Below, piece by piece: positions 38,393 through 46,330 of a stretch of 64,000 nucleotides of DNA. Every line of letters starts with the position of its first letter. The stretch's first letter is position 1. The notes beneath the pieces were generated by a model. It was not told the origin of the DNA. It was given only the letters and a program-made list of their open reading frames with translations, and ran no database searches. Origin of the DNA: Paracidovorax anthurii (GTDB lineage Bacteria > Pseudomonadota > Gammaproteobacteria > Burkholderiales > Burkholderiaceae_C); assembly GCF_003269065.1 (NCBI RefSeq), contig NZ_QLTA01000017.1:21729-85728 (forward strand), in the 5' to 3' direction. The position numbers and the translations under genes were made by a program.

Positions 38393-38973
38393 CGGCGGCG
38401 CTCGACATCGCGCTGCAGCCCGCCGACTGGCTGCACCTGTTCGCGTACTACCTGTCGATCTCGCTGCTGTCGGTGGGCGGCGCCATCGCCACCGCGCCGG
38501 ACATGCACCGCTTCCTCGTGGGCCGCCAGGGCTGGCTCACCGATCCGCAGTTCAACGCCTCCATCGCCATCGCCCAGGCCGCGCCCGGGCCCAACGTGCT
38601 CTTCATCGGCCTGCTGGGCTGGAACGTGGGCATGAACGCCGGCGGCTGGGCCACCGGCCTGCTGGGCATGGCGCTGACCCTCGTGGCCGCGATGCTGCCC
38701 AGCAGCCTGCTCACCTGGCTGGCCACCCGCTGGGGCCACCGCAACCGGCACCGCCGGGGCGTGCGCGCCTTCAAGCAGGGCATGGCGCCGGTGGTGGTCG
38801 GGCTGCTGCTGGCCACGGCCTTCGTGCTGGGCAGCGCGCATGGCGGCTTTGCGCAGAGCTGGCGGCTATGGGCCGTCTCGGCCGTCTGCATGCTCGTCGT
38901 CTGGCGCACGCGCATCCACCTGCTGTGGCTGCTGGGCGCGGGCGCGCTGCTGGGCGCGCTCGGCTGGGTTTGA
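38389..38973 (+). CDS. chrA2: chromate transporter, second half (CHR domain)
   Basis: 194-aa partner of the preceding gene, with the same domain in its own version: LLSVGGAIATAPDM, WLTDPQFNASIAIAQAAPGPN, then further membrane segments. The ATG overlaps the first gene's stop by 4 bp, so the two halves are made together. Confidence 0.88.
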   Translation: MTAALDIALQPADWLHLFAYYLSISLLSVGGAIATAPDMHRFLVGRQGWLTDPQFNASIAIAQAAPGPNVLFIGLLGWNVGMNAGGWATGLLGMALTLVAAMLPSSLLTWLATRWGHRNRHRRGVRAFKQGMAPVVVGLLLATAFVLGSAHGGFAQSWRLWAVSAVCMLVVWRTRIHLLWLLGAGALLGALGWV

Positions 38974-39020
38974 ACGGGCACGCGGCCACTGCGTTCGCGC
39001 AGCCGCCGGCGTGGCGGGGT

Positions 39021-40037
39021 TCAAAGCTCGGTATGGTGCGGGGCCTTGCCGGCGCCACCTGCCGTGGCGGCACCGGCGGCCTCCAAGCGCCGTTCCGCCT
39101 GGATGCTCTTGACCACATCGAACAGCTCATGGGCCGTGATGCCGTCCAGGCGGCTCGCGTATTCCTGCTTTTGTTCGGCCGTCAATCCTCGCGGCGGGAG
39201 GACGTACGTGGGGAATCCGGCTTCGCTGTCCTCGGGTGCATAAACCCACTGTTTCCCATCGCCATGGAGCGCCGCCAGTTCGGCGACGTTGTCTTCGAAG
39301 GTCGGGTGCACCATGAGCACGATCCATCCATCGGGGTCCGTGATGCGGTGCATTTCCGCCACGCTGTGGTCGTACAGGGGAGACCCCTCCATCAGGGTGA
39401 GGTTCGAGAACCCGTCGGCGAAGGGAAAGGTGATCGGTGGATCGGCGCGCGAGGGCCAGTCTTGCGCGGGCCTGATCAGGTTCGGTATGTGGCCGGAGAG
39501 GATGGGGATGGCGGGTTCGCCGGGCGCGAGCGTGATGTCCAGCGGAACCGAGGAAATTTCGGTCTGGGCATTCAGGTTGATCGCATGGGCGTTGCCCGTC
39601 TTCAACGTGCCGGAGAACCCGGTGCCGGTTTTCTGCCCTTCGCCGCCGATGTCGATCATGGCGATGTCCTCGGGCCCGAATCCCAATTGTTCGCGGGTGG
39701 CCAATACGCTGCCCGGCGATGCGAGCACTTTCGCCTGCCATTGCTGCTGAAACCGGCTCGCGGCCGTCCCTGCCTTGGTGGGGCTGTTCTGTGCCGGCAG
39801 CCACTCCTGCAGCACGGGTTGCCTGCGGTTTTTCGATGGGGGCAGCACGCCCAGCTTGCGAAGCCGTACACCGTGAGCCGCCATCTCGTGCTGGCTCAAT
39901 TTCGGCGGCCGGCCCAGCAAGGCGGCCTGGGAAGCATCGTCCTGGAACACCTGGGCCGAAGACGAATTGCCGACGGCATGGGTCACCGGCGTCGTGTGGT
40001 TGAATGCTGCGGGCGCGATTCGGGCAATGAACGTCAT
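39021..40037 (-). CDS. methyltransferase-like protein of unknown role
   Basis: 338-aa protein I cannot assign to a named family. Residues ~1-110 are Ser/Ala/Gln-rich without a signal peptide. From about residue 125 the layout resembles a class I SAM methyltransferase: IAMIDIGGEG (motif I-like), AHAINLNAQ, ITFPFADGFSNLTLMEGSPL, then EMHRITDPDGWIVLMVHP (the late-strand motif normally RxLKPGG). Gly-to-Asp in that last motif suggests divergence. ATG 40037 preferred. Isolated between the chromate pair and a MITE. Could be a secreted effector; there is no direct evidence and I found no PIP-box upstream. Confidence 0.55.
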   Translation of the reverse strand: MTFIARIAPAAFNHTTPVTHAVGNSSSAQVFQDDASQAALLGRPPKLSQHEMAAHGVRLRKLGVLPPSKNRRQPVLQEWLPAQNSPTKAGTAASRFQQQWQAKVLASPGSVLATREQLGFGPEDIAMIDIGGEGQKTGTGFSGTLKTGNAHAINLNAQTEISSVPLDITLAPGEPAIPILSGHIPNLIRPAQDWPSRADPPITFPFADGFSNLTLMEGSPLYDHSVAEMHRITDPDGWIVLMVHPTFEDNVAELAALHGDGKQWVYAPEDSEAGFPTYVLPPRGLTAEQKQEYASRLDGITAHELFDVVKSIQAERRLEAAGAATAGGAGKAPHHTEL

Positions 40038-40184
40038 GGTGCTTCCGGAAGCTGTCGGAGGCGGCAGGAGGCCTCTGGCGAATTCCATCCCATCCGCGCC
40101 CCGCGGCACCCGCCCGATGCGAAGCGATCGGTGCGCATCCGCAGGCACTGCGCGGGCGGTGGCGGAAAGACATTGAACCGGCTC

Positions 40185-40456
40185 TTAGAACGTGTTCACG
40201 ATCTCGCAGGGGTCGCGTTGGAGCGCAATCGGGATGAGTGGACGCCTCGGATGCGCCGCATGGGCTCATGCCCATGCAAGCATCGGAGGCGTCCAATCGC
40301 CCGATTTCGCTCCAACCCGAAGGGCAGTGGCGTGTGCGGGCGGTCTGCGGCGTTGCGGCGCTGGCCCATAGCCGGGCTATGGGCGGCGCACCGCGCCTTG
40401 CATCCCGCCCGCACACGCCACTGCGCGACCCCTGGGAGATCGTGAACACGTTCTAA
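40185..40456. mobile_element. 272-bp MITE-like palindromic element
   Basis: Bounded by 33-bp terminal inverted repeats (40185-40217 and 40424-40456) that match at 32 of 33 positions. The interior is two further hairpins laid end to end: arms 40218-40233/40300-40315 (15 of 16) and 40325-40343/40405-40423 (19 of 19). No coding capacity. The outer 18 bases match the IS5-family element at 63683 at 17 of 18 positions, so it was probably mobilised by that transposase. Fills most of the 554-bp gap 40038-40591; nothing else is evident there. Confidence 0.85.
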
Positions 40457-40591
40457 CAACTGTGTCGGCGGGAAAGCCCCGGAGCGCCGCAACAATCGGT
40501 CATGGGCCGCCGCGCCCATGCTCCGCTTCGCGCACGCCCCCTGCCCTGGCCCGGCTGCCCTTTGCCCCGCGTCCATTCAAGGAGACTTTCC

Positions 40592-41557
40592 ATGCAATCG
40601 CGCCCCCTCGGCCGCTCGGGCCTGCTGGTGTCGCCGCTGTGCTTCGGTGGCAACGTGTTCGGCTGGACGGTGGATGAGCCCACCGCGTTCTCCCTGCTCG
40701 ATGCCTGGGTGGACGCGGGCTTCAACTTCATCGACACGGCGGACGTCTATTCGCGCTGGGTGCCCGGGCACGCCGGCGGCGAATCCGAGACCCTGATCGG
40801 CCGGTGGCTGCAGCGCAGCGGCCGGCGCGACCGCATCGTGCTGGCCACCAAGGTGGGCAAGGACATGGGCGATGGCAAGGCGGGCCTGAAGCCCGCCTAC
40901 CTCCGCCGCGCGGTCGAGGATTCGCTGCGCCGCCTGCGCACCGACGTGATCGACCTCTACCAGTCGCACGACGACGAAGCCACCACCCCGCTGGAGGACA
41001 CGCTGGGCGCCTACGCCGACCTGATCCGCGAGGGCAAGGTGCGGGCCATCGGCGCCTCCAACAACACGGCGGCGCGCCTGGCCGAGGCACTCGCGGTGAG
41101 CGCGCGCCTGGGCCTGCCGCGCTACGAATCGCTGCAGCCGCTCTACAACCTCTGCGACCGCGCCGTGTTCGAGGCCGAGCTGCAGCCGCTGTGCCTGGAG
41201 CACGGCGTGGGCGTCATCAACTTCTACGCGCTGGCGGCGGGCTTCCTCACGGGCAAGTACCGCAGCGAAGCCGACGCGTCCAAGAGCCCGCGCGGCGCCA
41301 GGACCGTACAGACCTACCTCCACCCGCGCGGGCTGCGCATCCTGGCCGAACTCGACACGGTGGCCGAGCGCTACGAGGCCACGCCCGCCCAGGTGGCGAT
41401 CGCGTGGCAGATGGCGCAGCCCGGCATCACCGCGCCCATCGCCAGCGCCACCTCGCTGGAGCAACTGCGCGAGCTGACCGGTGCCGCGCACCTGCAGCTG
41501 GATGCCGATGCGCTGGAGACGCTGAGCCAGGCGAGCGAGGAGACACCGGCGACCTGA
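40592..41557 (+). CDS. aldo/keto reductase
   Basis: 321-aa NADP(H)-dependent carbonyl reductase. Catalytic tetrad parts: FIDTADVYSRW (Asp, Tyr), LATKVGKDMG (Lys) and YQSHDDEATTP (His); the cofactor region follows with ASNNTAARLAEAL. Close to the YajO/YghZ-type group; substrate unknown. AAGGAG lies nine bases ahead of ATG 40592. Confidence 0.92.
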   Translation: MQSRPLGRSGLLVSPLCFGGNVFGWTVDEPTAFSLLDAWVDAGFNFIDTADVYSRWVPGHAGGESETLIGRWLQRSGRRDRIVLATKVGKDMGDGKAGLKPAYLRRAVEDSLRRLRTDVIDLYQSHDDEATTPLEDTLGAYADLIREGKVRAIGASNNTAARLAEALAVSARLGLPRYESLQPLYNLCDRAVFEAELQPLCLEHGVGVINFYALAAGFLTGKYRSEADASKSPRGARTVQTYLHPRGLRILAELDTVAERYEATPAQVAIAWQMAQPGITAPIASATSLEQLRELTGAAHLQLDADALETLSQASEETPAT

Positions 41558-41672
41558 TGGCCTCAGCCCAGCACAAGAGGGAGCGCCCGCGCCGCCGTCC
41601 CGGCCGGCACCAGGATGCGCGGCGCCCCGGCCACCCACGCGCGCACGGTGGCCAACGCCGCGCCGTCCAGGC

Positions 41673-42425
41673 TCAGCCCCCGCGCTGGCGCAGGGCTTCG
41701 TAGAGGCACACGCCGCTGGCCACCGACACGTTCAGGCTCTCGACCGCGCCCCTCATGGGGATGGAGACCAGCTCGTCGCAGGTCTTGCGCGTGAGCTGGC
41801 GCATGCCCGCGCCCTCGGCGCCCAGCACCAGCGCCACGGGCCCCTTCAGGTCCACCTCGTAGAGCGTGCGCGGCGCGTCGTCGCTGGTGCCGATGCACCA
41901 GATGTTGCGCTCCTTGAGCTCGCCCAGCGTGCGCGCGAGGTTGGTCACCATGAAGTACGGCATGGTCTCGGCCGCGCCGCTCGCCACCTTGGCCACGGTG
42001 GCGTTGATGCCCACGGCGTGGTCCTTGGGCGCGATCACCGCGTGCGCGCCCGCGCCGTCGGCCACGCGCAGGCAGGCGCCGAGGTTGTGCGGATCGGTCA
42101 CGCCGTCGAGCACCAGCAGCAGCGGCTTCTCGACCCCGTCGGCCTCAAGCTGTTCGAGCAATTCGTCGAGCGAATGGATCTGGGCCACGGCCTCCACGCG
42201 CGCGGCCACGCCCTGGTGGCCGTGGCTGCCCGCGAGCTTGGCGATGCGCGGCGCATCGGCCTCGATGAGGCGCGCGCCGGCCTCCCGGGCGCGGTCGAGG
42301 AACTGCCGCATGCGCGCATCGCGCCGCGTGGCCTCGTAGTAGATCTCGATGATGGATTTCGGCGCGGTCTTCAGGCGCACGCCGACGGCGTGGAAGCCGA
42401 AAAGCACTTTGGGGCTGGAGGACAT
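41673..42425 (-). CDS. rlmB: 23S rRNA 2'-O-methyltransferase RlmB (Gm2251)
   Basis: 250-aa SpoU-family enzyme methylating G2251 in the ribosomal P-site loop. N-terminal substrate-binding domain begins [16 protein letters not shown]; SpoU motifs are [31 protein letters not shown] and [15 protein letters not shown], giving the knotted SAM-binding fold. Full length. Confidence 0.95.
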   Translation of the reverse strand: MSSSPKVLFGFHAVGVRLKTAPKSIIEIYYEATRRDARMRQFLDRAREAGARLIEADAPRIAKLAGSHGHQGVAARVEAVAQIHSLDELLEQLEADGVEKPLLLVLDGVTDPHNLGACLRVADGAGAHAVIAPKDHAVGINATVAKVASGAAETMPYFMVTNLARTLGELKERNIWCIGTSDDAPRTLYEVDLKGPVALVLGAEGAGMRQLTRKTCDELVSIPMRGAVESLNVSVASGVCLYEALRQRGG

Positions 42426-42463
42426 GCGGGCGATTATCCGCGCCTGGGGGCATGCACCCGATT

Positions 42464-42509
42464 GCTATTCTTTCAATAGCACAATAATCAATGAATACGG
42501 CGACATGGA
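42464..42509 (+). repeat. ~47-bp dispersed element, copy 4
   Basis: Begins with the hairpin GCTATTCTTTCAATAGC (42464-42480) and ends ATACGGCGACATGGA. Lies between rlmB and the ABC ATPase gene, both on the minus strand. Confidence 0.65.
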
Positions 42510-42553
42510 GCCCGAAACCCTTCCACCCCTGCCCGGCACCGCCCCAGGGCCCC

Positions 42554-43264
42554 TCAACCGTCGTGCGCGATCCGGCCGGCGTCGATGGTGATGCGGCGGT
42601 CGCACTGCGCGGCGATGCCCCGGTCGTGGGTGACCAGCACCAGCGTGGTGCCCAGCTCGCGGTTGAGGTCGAACATCAGGCGCATGATGGTCTCGCCGGT
42701 GGCGAAGTCCAGGCTGCCCGTGGGCTCGTCGGCCAGCAGCACGTCGGGCTGCACGACGAAGGCGCGCGCCAGCGCCACGCGCTGCTGCTCGCCGCCCGAG
42801 AGCACCTTGGGATAGTGCGCGAGGCGCTGGCCCAGGCCCACGCGGCCCAGCATCTCGGTGGCCAGTTGGCGCGCATCGCGGCGCTGCGCCAGCTCCAGCG
42901 GCAGCATCACGTTCTCCAGCGCCGTGAGGTTGCCCATGAGCTGGAAGCTCTGGAACACGAAGCCCATGCGCCGCGCGCGCAGGGCGGCGCGGTCGTCCTC
43001 GTCGAGCGCGAACAGGTCCTCGCCCGCCAGCCGCACCGTGCCGCGCGTGGGCGTGTCCAGCCCCGCGATGATGGACAGCAGCGTGCTCTTGCCCGAGCCC
43101 GACGCGCCGACGATGGCGGCGGTGTCCCTCGGGGCCAGCCGGAAATCGATATCCCGCAGAATGTCGAGCGTGCCGGTCGAGTCCGTCACCGATTTGTGCA
43201 CGTGTTCCACGGCGATGATGGGAGCGGCGGTCTGGGGCGATGTTTCCGGCAAGGTTTCCGACAT
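42554..43264 (-). CDS. ABC transporter ATP-binding protein (YbbA/LolD-type)
   Basis: 236-aa ATPase. Walker A GASGSGKSTLLS, signature LSGGEQQRVAL, Walker B VLLADEPTGSLD, H-loop VTHDRGI. Lies 25 bp from the divergent arylesterase gene, an arrangement shared with ybbA-tesA in enterobacteria, where a ybbP-type permease normally follows; none is present downstream here. Confidence 0.88.
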   Translation of the reverse strand: MSETLPETSPQTAAPIIAVEHVHKSVTDSTGTLDILRDIDFRLAPRDTAAIVGASGSGKSTLLSIIAGLDTPTRGTVRLAGEDLFALDEDDRAALRARRMGFVFQSFQLMGNLTALENVMLPLELAQRRDARQLATEMLGRVGLGQRLAHYPKVLSGGEQQRVALARAFVVQPDVLLADEPTGSLDFATGETIMRLMFDLNRELGTTLVLVTHDRGIAAQCDRRITIDAGRIAHDG

Positions 43265-43289
43265 GAAAGGGGCTCAGAGAGTGGTTCGA

Positions 43290-43952
43290 ATGAATGGATC
43301 CCGGCGTGACTTTATCGTGGCGGCCGCCGGAGCCGCAGCCCTGGGGATTTATGCCCCCGCAGCGGGAGCGCAGCCCGCCGGCGCGGGCGGCGGCAAGCCG
43401 GTGATCCTCGTGGTGGGCGATTCGCTGAGCGCCGAATACGGCCTGGCGCGCGGCACCGGCTGGGTGGCGCTGCTGGAGAAGAAGCTGGCCGCCGAGAAGA
43501 TCGCGGCCACCGTGGTGAACGCCAGCGTGAGCGGCGACACCACCGCCGGCGGCCGCTCGCGCCTGCCGGGCCTGCTGGCCCAGCACCGCCCCACCCACGT
43601 CATCCTGGAGCTGGGCGGCAACGACGCGCTGCGCGGCCTGCCGCTGCAGGGCACCGAGGCCAACCTGCAGGCCATGGCCCAGGCCGCGCGCAAGGCGGGT
43701 GCCAAGGTGCTGATCGTGGGCATGCAGGTGCCGCCCAACTATGGCACCGACTACACCCGGCGCTTCGAGGGCCTGTTCGCGTCGGTGGCCCGGGACACGC
43801 AGTCGGCGCTGGTGCCGTTCCTGCTCAAGGGCGTGGCCGACGGCCCCGATGCGGCCGCGATGTTCCAGCCCGACCGCATCCATCCGCGCGCCGAGGCGCA
43901 CCCGATCATGCTGGCCAACGTCTGGCCGGAGCTGCGCAAGCTCTTGCGCTGA
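43290..43952 (+). CDS. tesA: arylesterase/lysophospholipase TesA-like (SGNH hydrolase)
   Basis: 220-aa periplasmic GDSL esterase. N-terminus MNGSRRDFIVAAAGAAALG is a Tat-like signal (SRRDF). Catalytic blocks: block I LVVGDSLSAEYG (Ser), block III ELGGNDALRG (Asn), block V PDRIHPRAEAH (Asp, His). ATG 43290 is chosen over a GTG at 43281. Confidence 0.9.
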   Translation: MNGSRRDFIVAAAGAAALGIYAPAAGAQPAGAGGGKPVILVVGDSLSAEYGLARGTGWVALLEKKLAAEKIAATVVNASVSGDTTAGGRSRLPGLLAQHRPTHVILELGGNDALRGLPLQGTEANLQAMAQAARKAGAKVLIVGMQVPPNYGTDYTRRFEGLFASVARDTQSALVPFLLKGVADGPDAAAMFQPDRIHPRAEAHPIMLANVWPELRKLLR

Positions 43953-44022
43953 CGCACAGGCCGCGCGCGGGGCCCGCGCGATCGCCGCGCCGGCCCTGAC
44001 GGGGCCGCCCCAGCCGGGGAAT

Positions 44023-44223
44023 TCAGTCGGCGCCGTTCCCTGCTTCGCCGGCTGCACCCGGGGCCCCGGCGCCGGGCTGCCCGCCCGCGTCTTCGTCCTG
44101 CGCCGAGTCCGGGGCGCCTTCTCCGCTCTTGCGTTGCGCACGTGCCTGGGCTTTCTCGTCCTTTTTCTTCTTCTTGGCGAGTTCGCGCTGGCGTTTTTCG
44201 TATCCGTAGTTGGGTGTTGCCAA
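44023..44223 (-). CDS. small highly charged protein, TTG start
   Basis: 66-aa protein: after the start ATPNYGYEKRQRELAKKKKK, then a run of charged residues and a Gly/Ala/Pro-rich tail. No ATG is in frame near; TTG 44223 has AAGGAA eight bases ahead and begins the recognisable conserved block, so I take it as the start. Short proteins with NPNYGYEKRQRELAKK starts are common in Comamonadaceae; function unknown. Confidence 0.6.
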   Translation of the reverse strand: MATPNYGYEKRQRELAKKKKKDEKAQARAQRKSGEGAPDSAQDEDAGGQPGAGAPGAAGEAGNGAD

Positions 44224-44383
44224 GATAAGGTTCCTTGCTGCTGTGTGAGTAGTCAATGTAACAGTACGCCCTCCTGCGCACGCATCCGCCGCCCAGGAGA
44301 TCGGCACGCTGGCGCCCCCGGCCGCTTCCCGCCCCGGAAGCCCACGGGCATCAACCCCATTGCCAGCGCTGTTATGGGGGTTG

Positions 44384-45631
44384 TCAGGCGGCCGGAAACG
44401 CGGCGGCCAGCGCCTGGGCCAGGTCGGCGCGCAGGTCGCCCTCGCCCTCCAGGCCGATGGAAAAGCGCACCACGATCCCCTCGCGCAGGTGCGGCGTGGG
44501 CCGCACCCGCATGGTGCGCAGCTCGTAGGGCACGACCAGGCTCATCGGCCCGCCCCAGCTGTAGCCGATCTTGAACAGCCGCAGCCCGTCGCAGAACGCA
44601 TCCACGCGCTCCTGCCGGTGGCGGGGGTCGATCACCACGCTGAACAGCCCGGCGGCCGCGCCCTCGCCGCCCTCCCGGGCGCACAAGGCCGCCCAGTGGG
44701 CATGGCCGGGGGCGCCGGCCAGGGCCGGGTGCAGCACCTGGACCACGGCGGGCTGCTGCGCCATCCAGCGCGCCAGGGAACGCGCCACGGCGTCGTGCGC
44801 CTGGTAGCGCAGGCCCACGCTCGGCAGCGAGCGCAGCACGGCCTCCACGTCGTTCGCGGCCACGCCCAGGCCCAGCCGCATGTGCGTGAGCTTGATGCGC
44901 AGGTGCAGCCCCGGATCGCGCGTGATGGCGCTGCCCATGAGCACGTCGCCGCCGCCGCTGGGGTACTTGGTGAGGGCGTGCACCGACACGTCCACGCCCA
45001 GTTGCCCGTCGCCGAGCAGATCGAAGGGCTTGAAGGCGATGCCCGCGCCCCAGGTGTTGTCCAGCGCCGTGGCCACGCCCCGGGCGCGGCAGATGCGCAC
45101 CTGCTCCACCAGATCGGGGAACTCCAGCGTGACGGAGCCCGGAGCCTCCAGCCACACCAGCCGCGTGGCGCCGGTGATCCGGGCCGCCAGGTCGGCGGGG
45201 TCGGTGGGGTCGTAGTACGCGTGGCGGATGCCGTAGTGGGCCAGTTCCACCTCGGCCAGGGCCTTGTTGGGGCCGTAGGCGTTGTCGGGGATCAGCACCT
45301 CGTCGCCCGCGCGCAGCAGCGCCAGCGCCACGTTGGCGATGGCTGCGAGGCCGCTGGGCACGAGCACGCACTGCAGGCCGCCCTCCAGCTCGCACAGGCG
45401 CTCTTCCAGCAGGTAGCTGGTGGGCGTGCCGTGCAGGCCGTAGGTGTAGCTGGTCTTGTCCTTCCACTCGCGCGAGCGCATCGCCGCGACGTTGGGGAAG
45501 ATGACGGTGGAGGCCTTGTGGACGGCGGGCTGGGGCGCGGCGAAGCCCTCCGGCGGCACGTAGGCGTGGTGGATGATGCGGGTGGCGGGGTCGGTGCCCG
45601 GCGTGGCGTCGGAGGCGGAGGAAAAGGTCAT
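44384..45631 (-). CDS. metC: cystathionine beta-lyase-like PLP enzyme
   Basis: 415-aa trans-sulfuration enzyme. TSYTYGLHGTPTSYLLEERL is the N-terminal signature, and the PLP-binding lysine is in HALTKYPSGGGDVLMGS. The cofactor is also held by PSGLAAIANV. Close to the MetC group that cleaves cystathionine, but beta- and gamma-lyases cannot be separated safely from sequence. Confidence 0.87.
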   Translation of the reverse strand: MTFSSASDATPGTDPATRIIHHAYVPPEGFAAPQPAVHKASTVIFPNVAAMRSREWKDKTSYTYGLHGTPTSYLLEERLCELEGGLQCVLVPSGLAAIANVALALLRAGDEVLIPDNAYGPNKALAEVELAHYGIRHAYYDPTDPADLAARITGATRLVWLEAPGSVTLEFPDLVEQVRICRARGVATALDNTWGAGIAFKPFDLLGDGQLGVDVSVHALTKYPSGGGDVLMGSAITRDPGLHLRIKLTHMRLGLGVAANDVEAVLRSLPSVGLRYQAHDAVARSLARWMAQQPAVVQVLHPALAGAPGHAHWAALCAREGGEGAAAGLFSVVIDPRHRQERVDAFCDGLRLFKIGYSWGGPMSLVVPYELRTMRVRPTPHLREGIVVRFSIGLEGEGDLRADLAQALAAAFPAA

Positions 45632-45700
45632 GCGGCGATGGTATCGCCGCGAGGGGGCGGGTCGCGGGAGAAGCCGGGGAGAGGCCGCCCCGCGTGCCCG

Positions 45701-46171
45701 TCAGCCCGTGGCGCCGGGGGCGATGACCAGCTGGTTGACGACCGAGTTCACGCCCTTCACGCCCTGCGCGATGCGGGTGGCCCGCTCGCGCGCGACTTCG
45801 TTCCTCACGGGCCCCATCAGCGTCACGATGCCGTTGCGGGTGTCCACGTCGATCTTGATCGCGCTCAGCTCGGTGTCCTGCGCCAGCCCCGCGGTCACCT
45901 TGGCGGAGATGCCCGCGTCGTCCATGACCTCGGCCGCGCGCGCGGCGGCCTGGCGGGACGCCTGGCTGGCCTCGGTGGCCGCGGCCTCCATGCGGCGCTG
46001 CGCATCGGACGCCATCTGCCCGGTGCGCTCGATGGTGGAGTCGATCTTCTGCCCCACGGTCTGGTCCTCGGCGCGGTTGCAGGCGGCCAGGCCGAATGCC
46101 AGCGCGGTGGCCGACAGGATGGCAAGCGCGCGCGGCGTGGCGCGGGCGATGGAACGGGCTTCGTGCGTCAT
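45701..46171 (-). CDS. BON-domain lipoprotein
   Basis: 156-aa envelope protein. Lipoprotein signal LAFGLAAC gives Cys at about residue 31; a helical Ala/Gln/Glu-rich linker follows and a BON domain (DAGISAKVTAGLAQD... GIVTLMGPVRNEVARERAT) ends it. BON proteins such as OsmY and DolP bind phospholipid and protect the envelope. Stress role is inferred. Confidence 0.87.
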   Translation of the reverse strand: MTHEARSIARATPRALAILSATALAFGLAACNRAEDQTVGQKIDSTIERTGQMASDAQRRMEAAATEASQASRQAAARAAEVMDDAGISAKVTAGLAQDTELSAIKIDVDTRNGIVTLMGPVRNEVARERATRIAQGVKGVNSVVNQLVIAPGATG

Positions 46172-46330
46172 GCGGGTCTCCTTCGGGGCGTCCGGGGGAC
46201 GGTGTGGGGCCACTTTAGGCGTGAGCCCCGTCCCTCTCCGGTCGGACAAGGCCGAAGCTTGCGTAGGACGGCCGAGCAGCCCCGCGGCGCAGCGGGCGCG
46301 CGCGCCGCCTCGGGAGACAATCGCGGCTCC

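Noticed and set aside
40038..40200. PIP-box (TTCGC-N15-TTCGC) upstream of the methyltransferase-like gene
   Set aside because: Two TTCGC boxes exist but are 36 bp apart, not 15, so no HrpX-type site can be claimed.
40196..40576. 126-codon minus-strand frame across the MITE
   Set aside because: It is translation of the MITE hairpins and its neighbour; no independent evidence of a gene.
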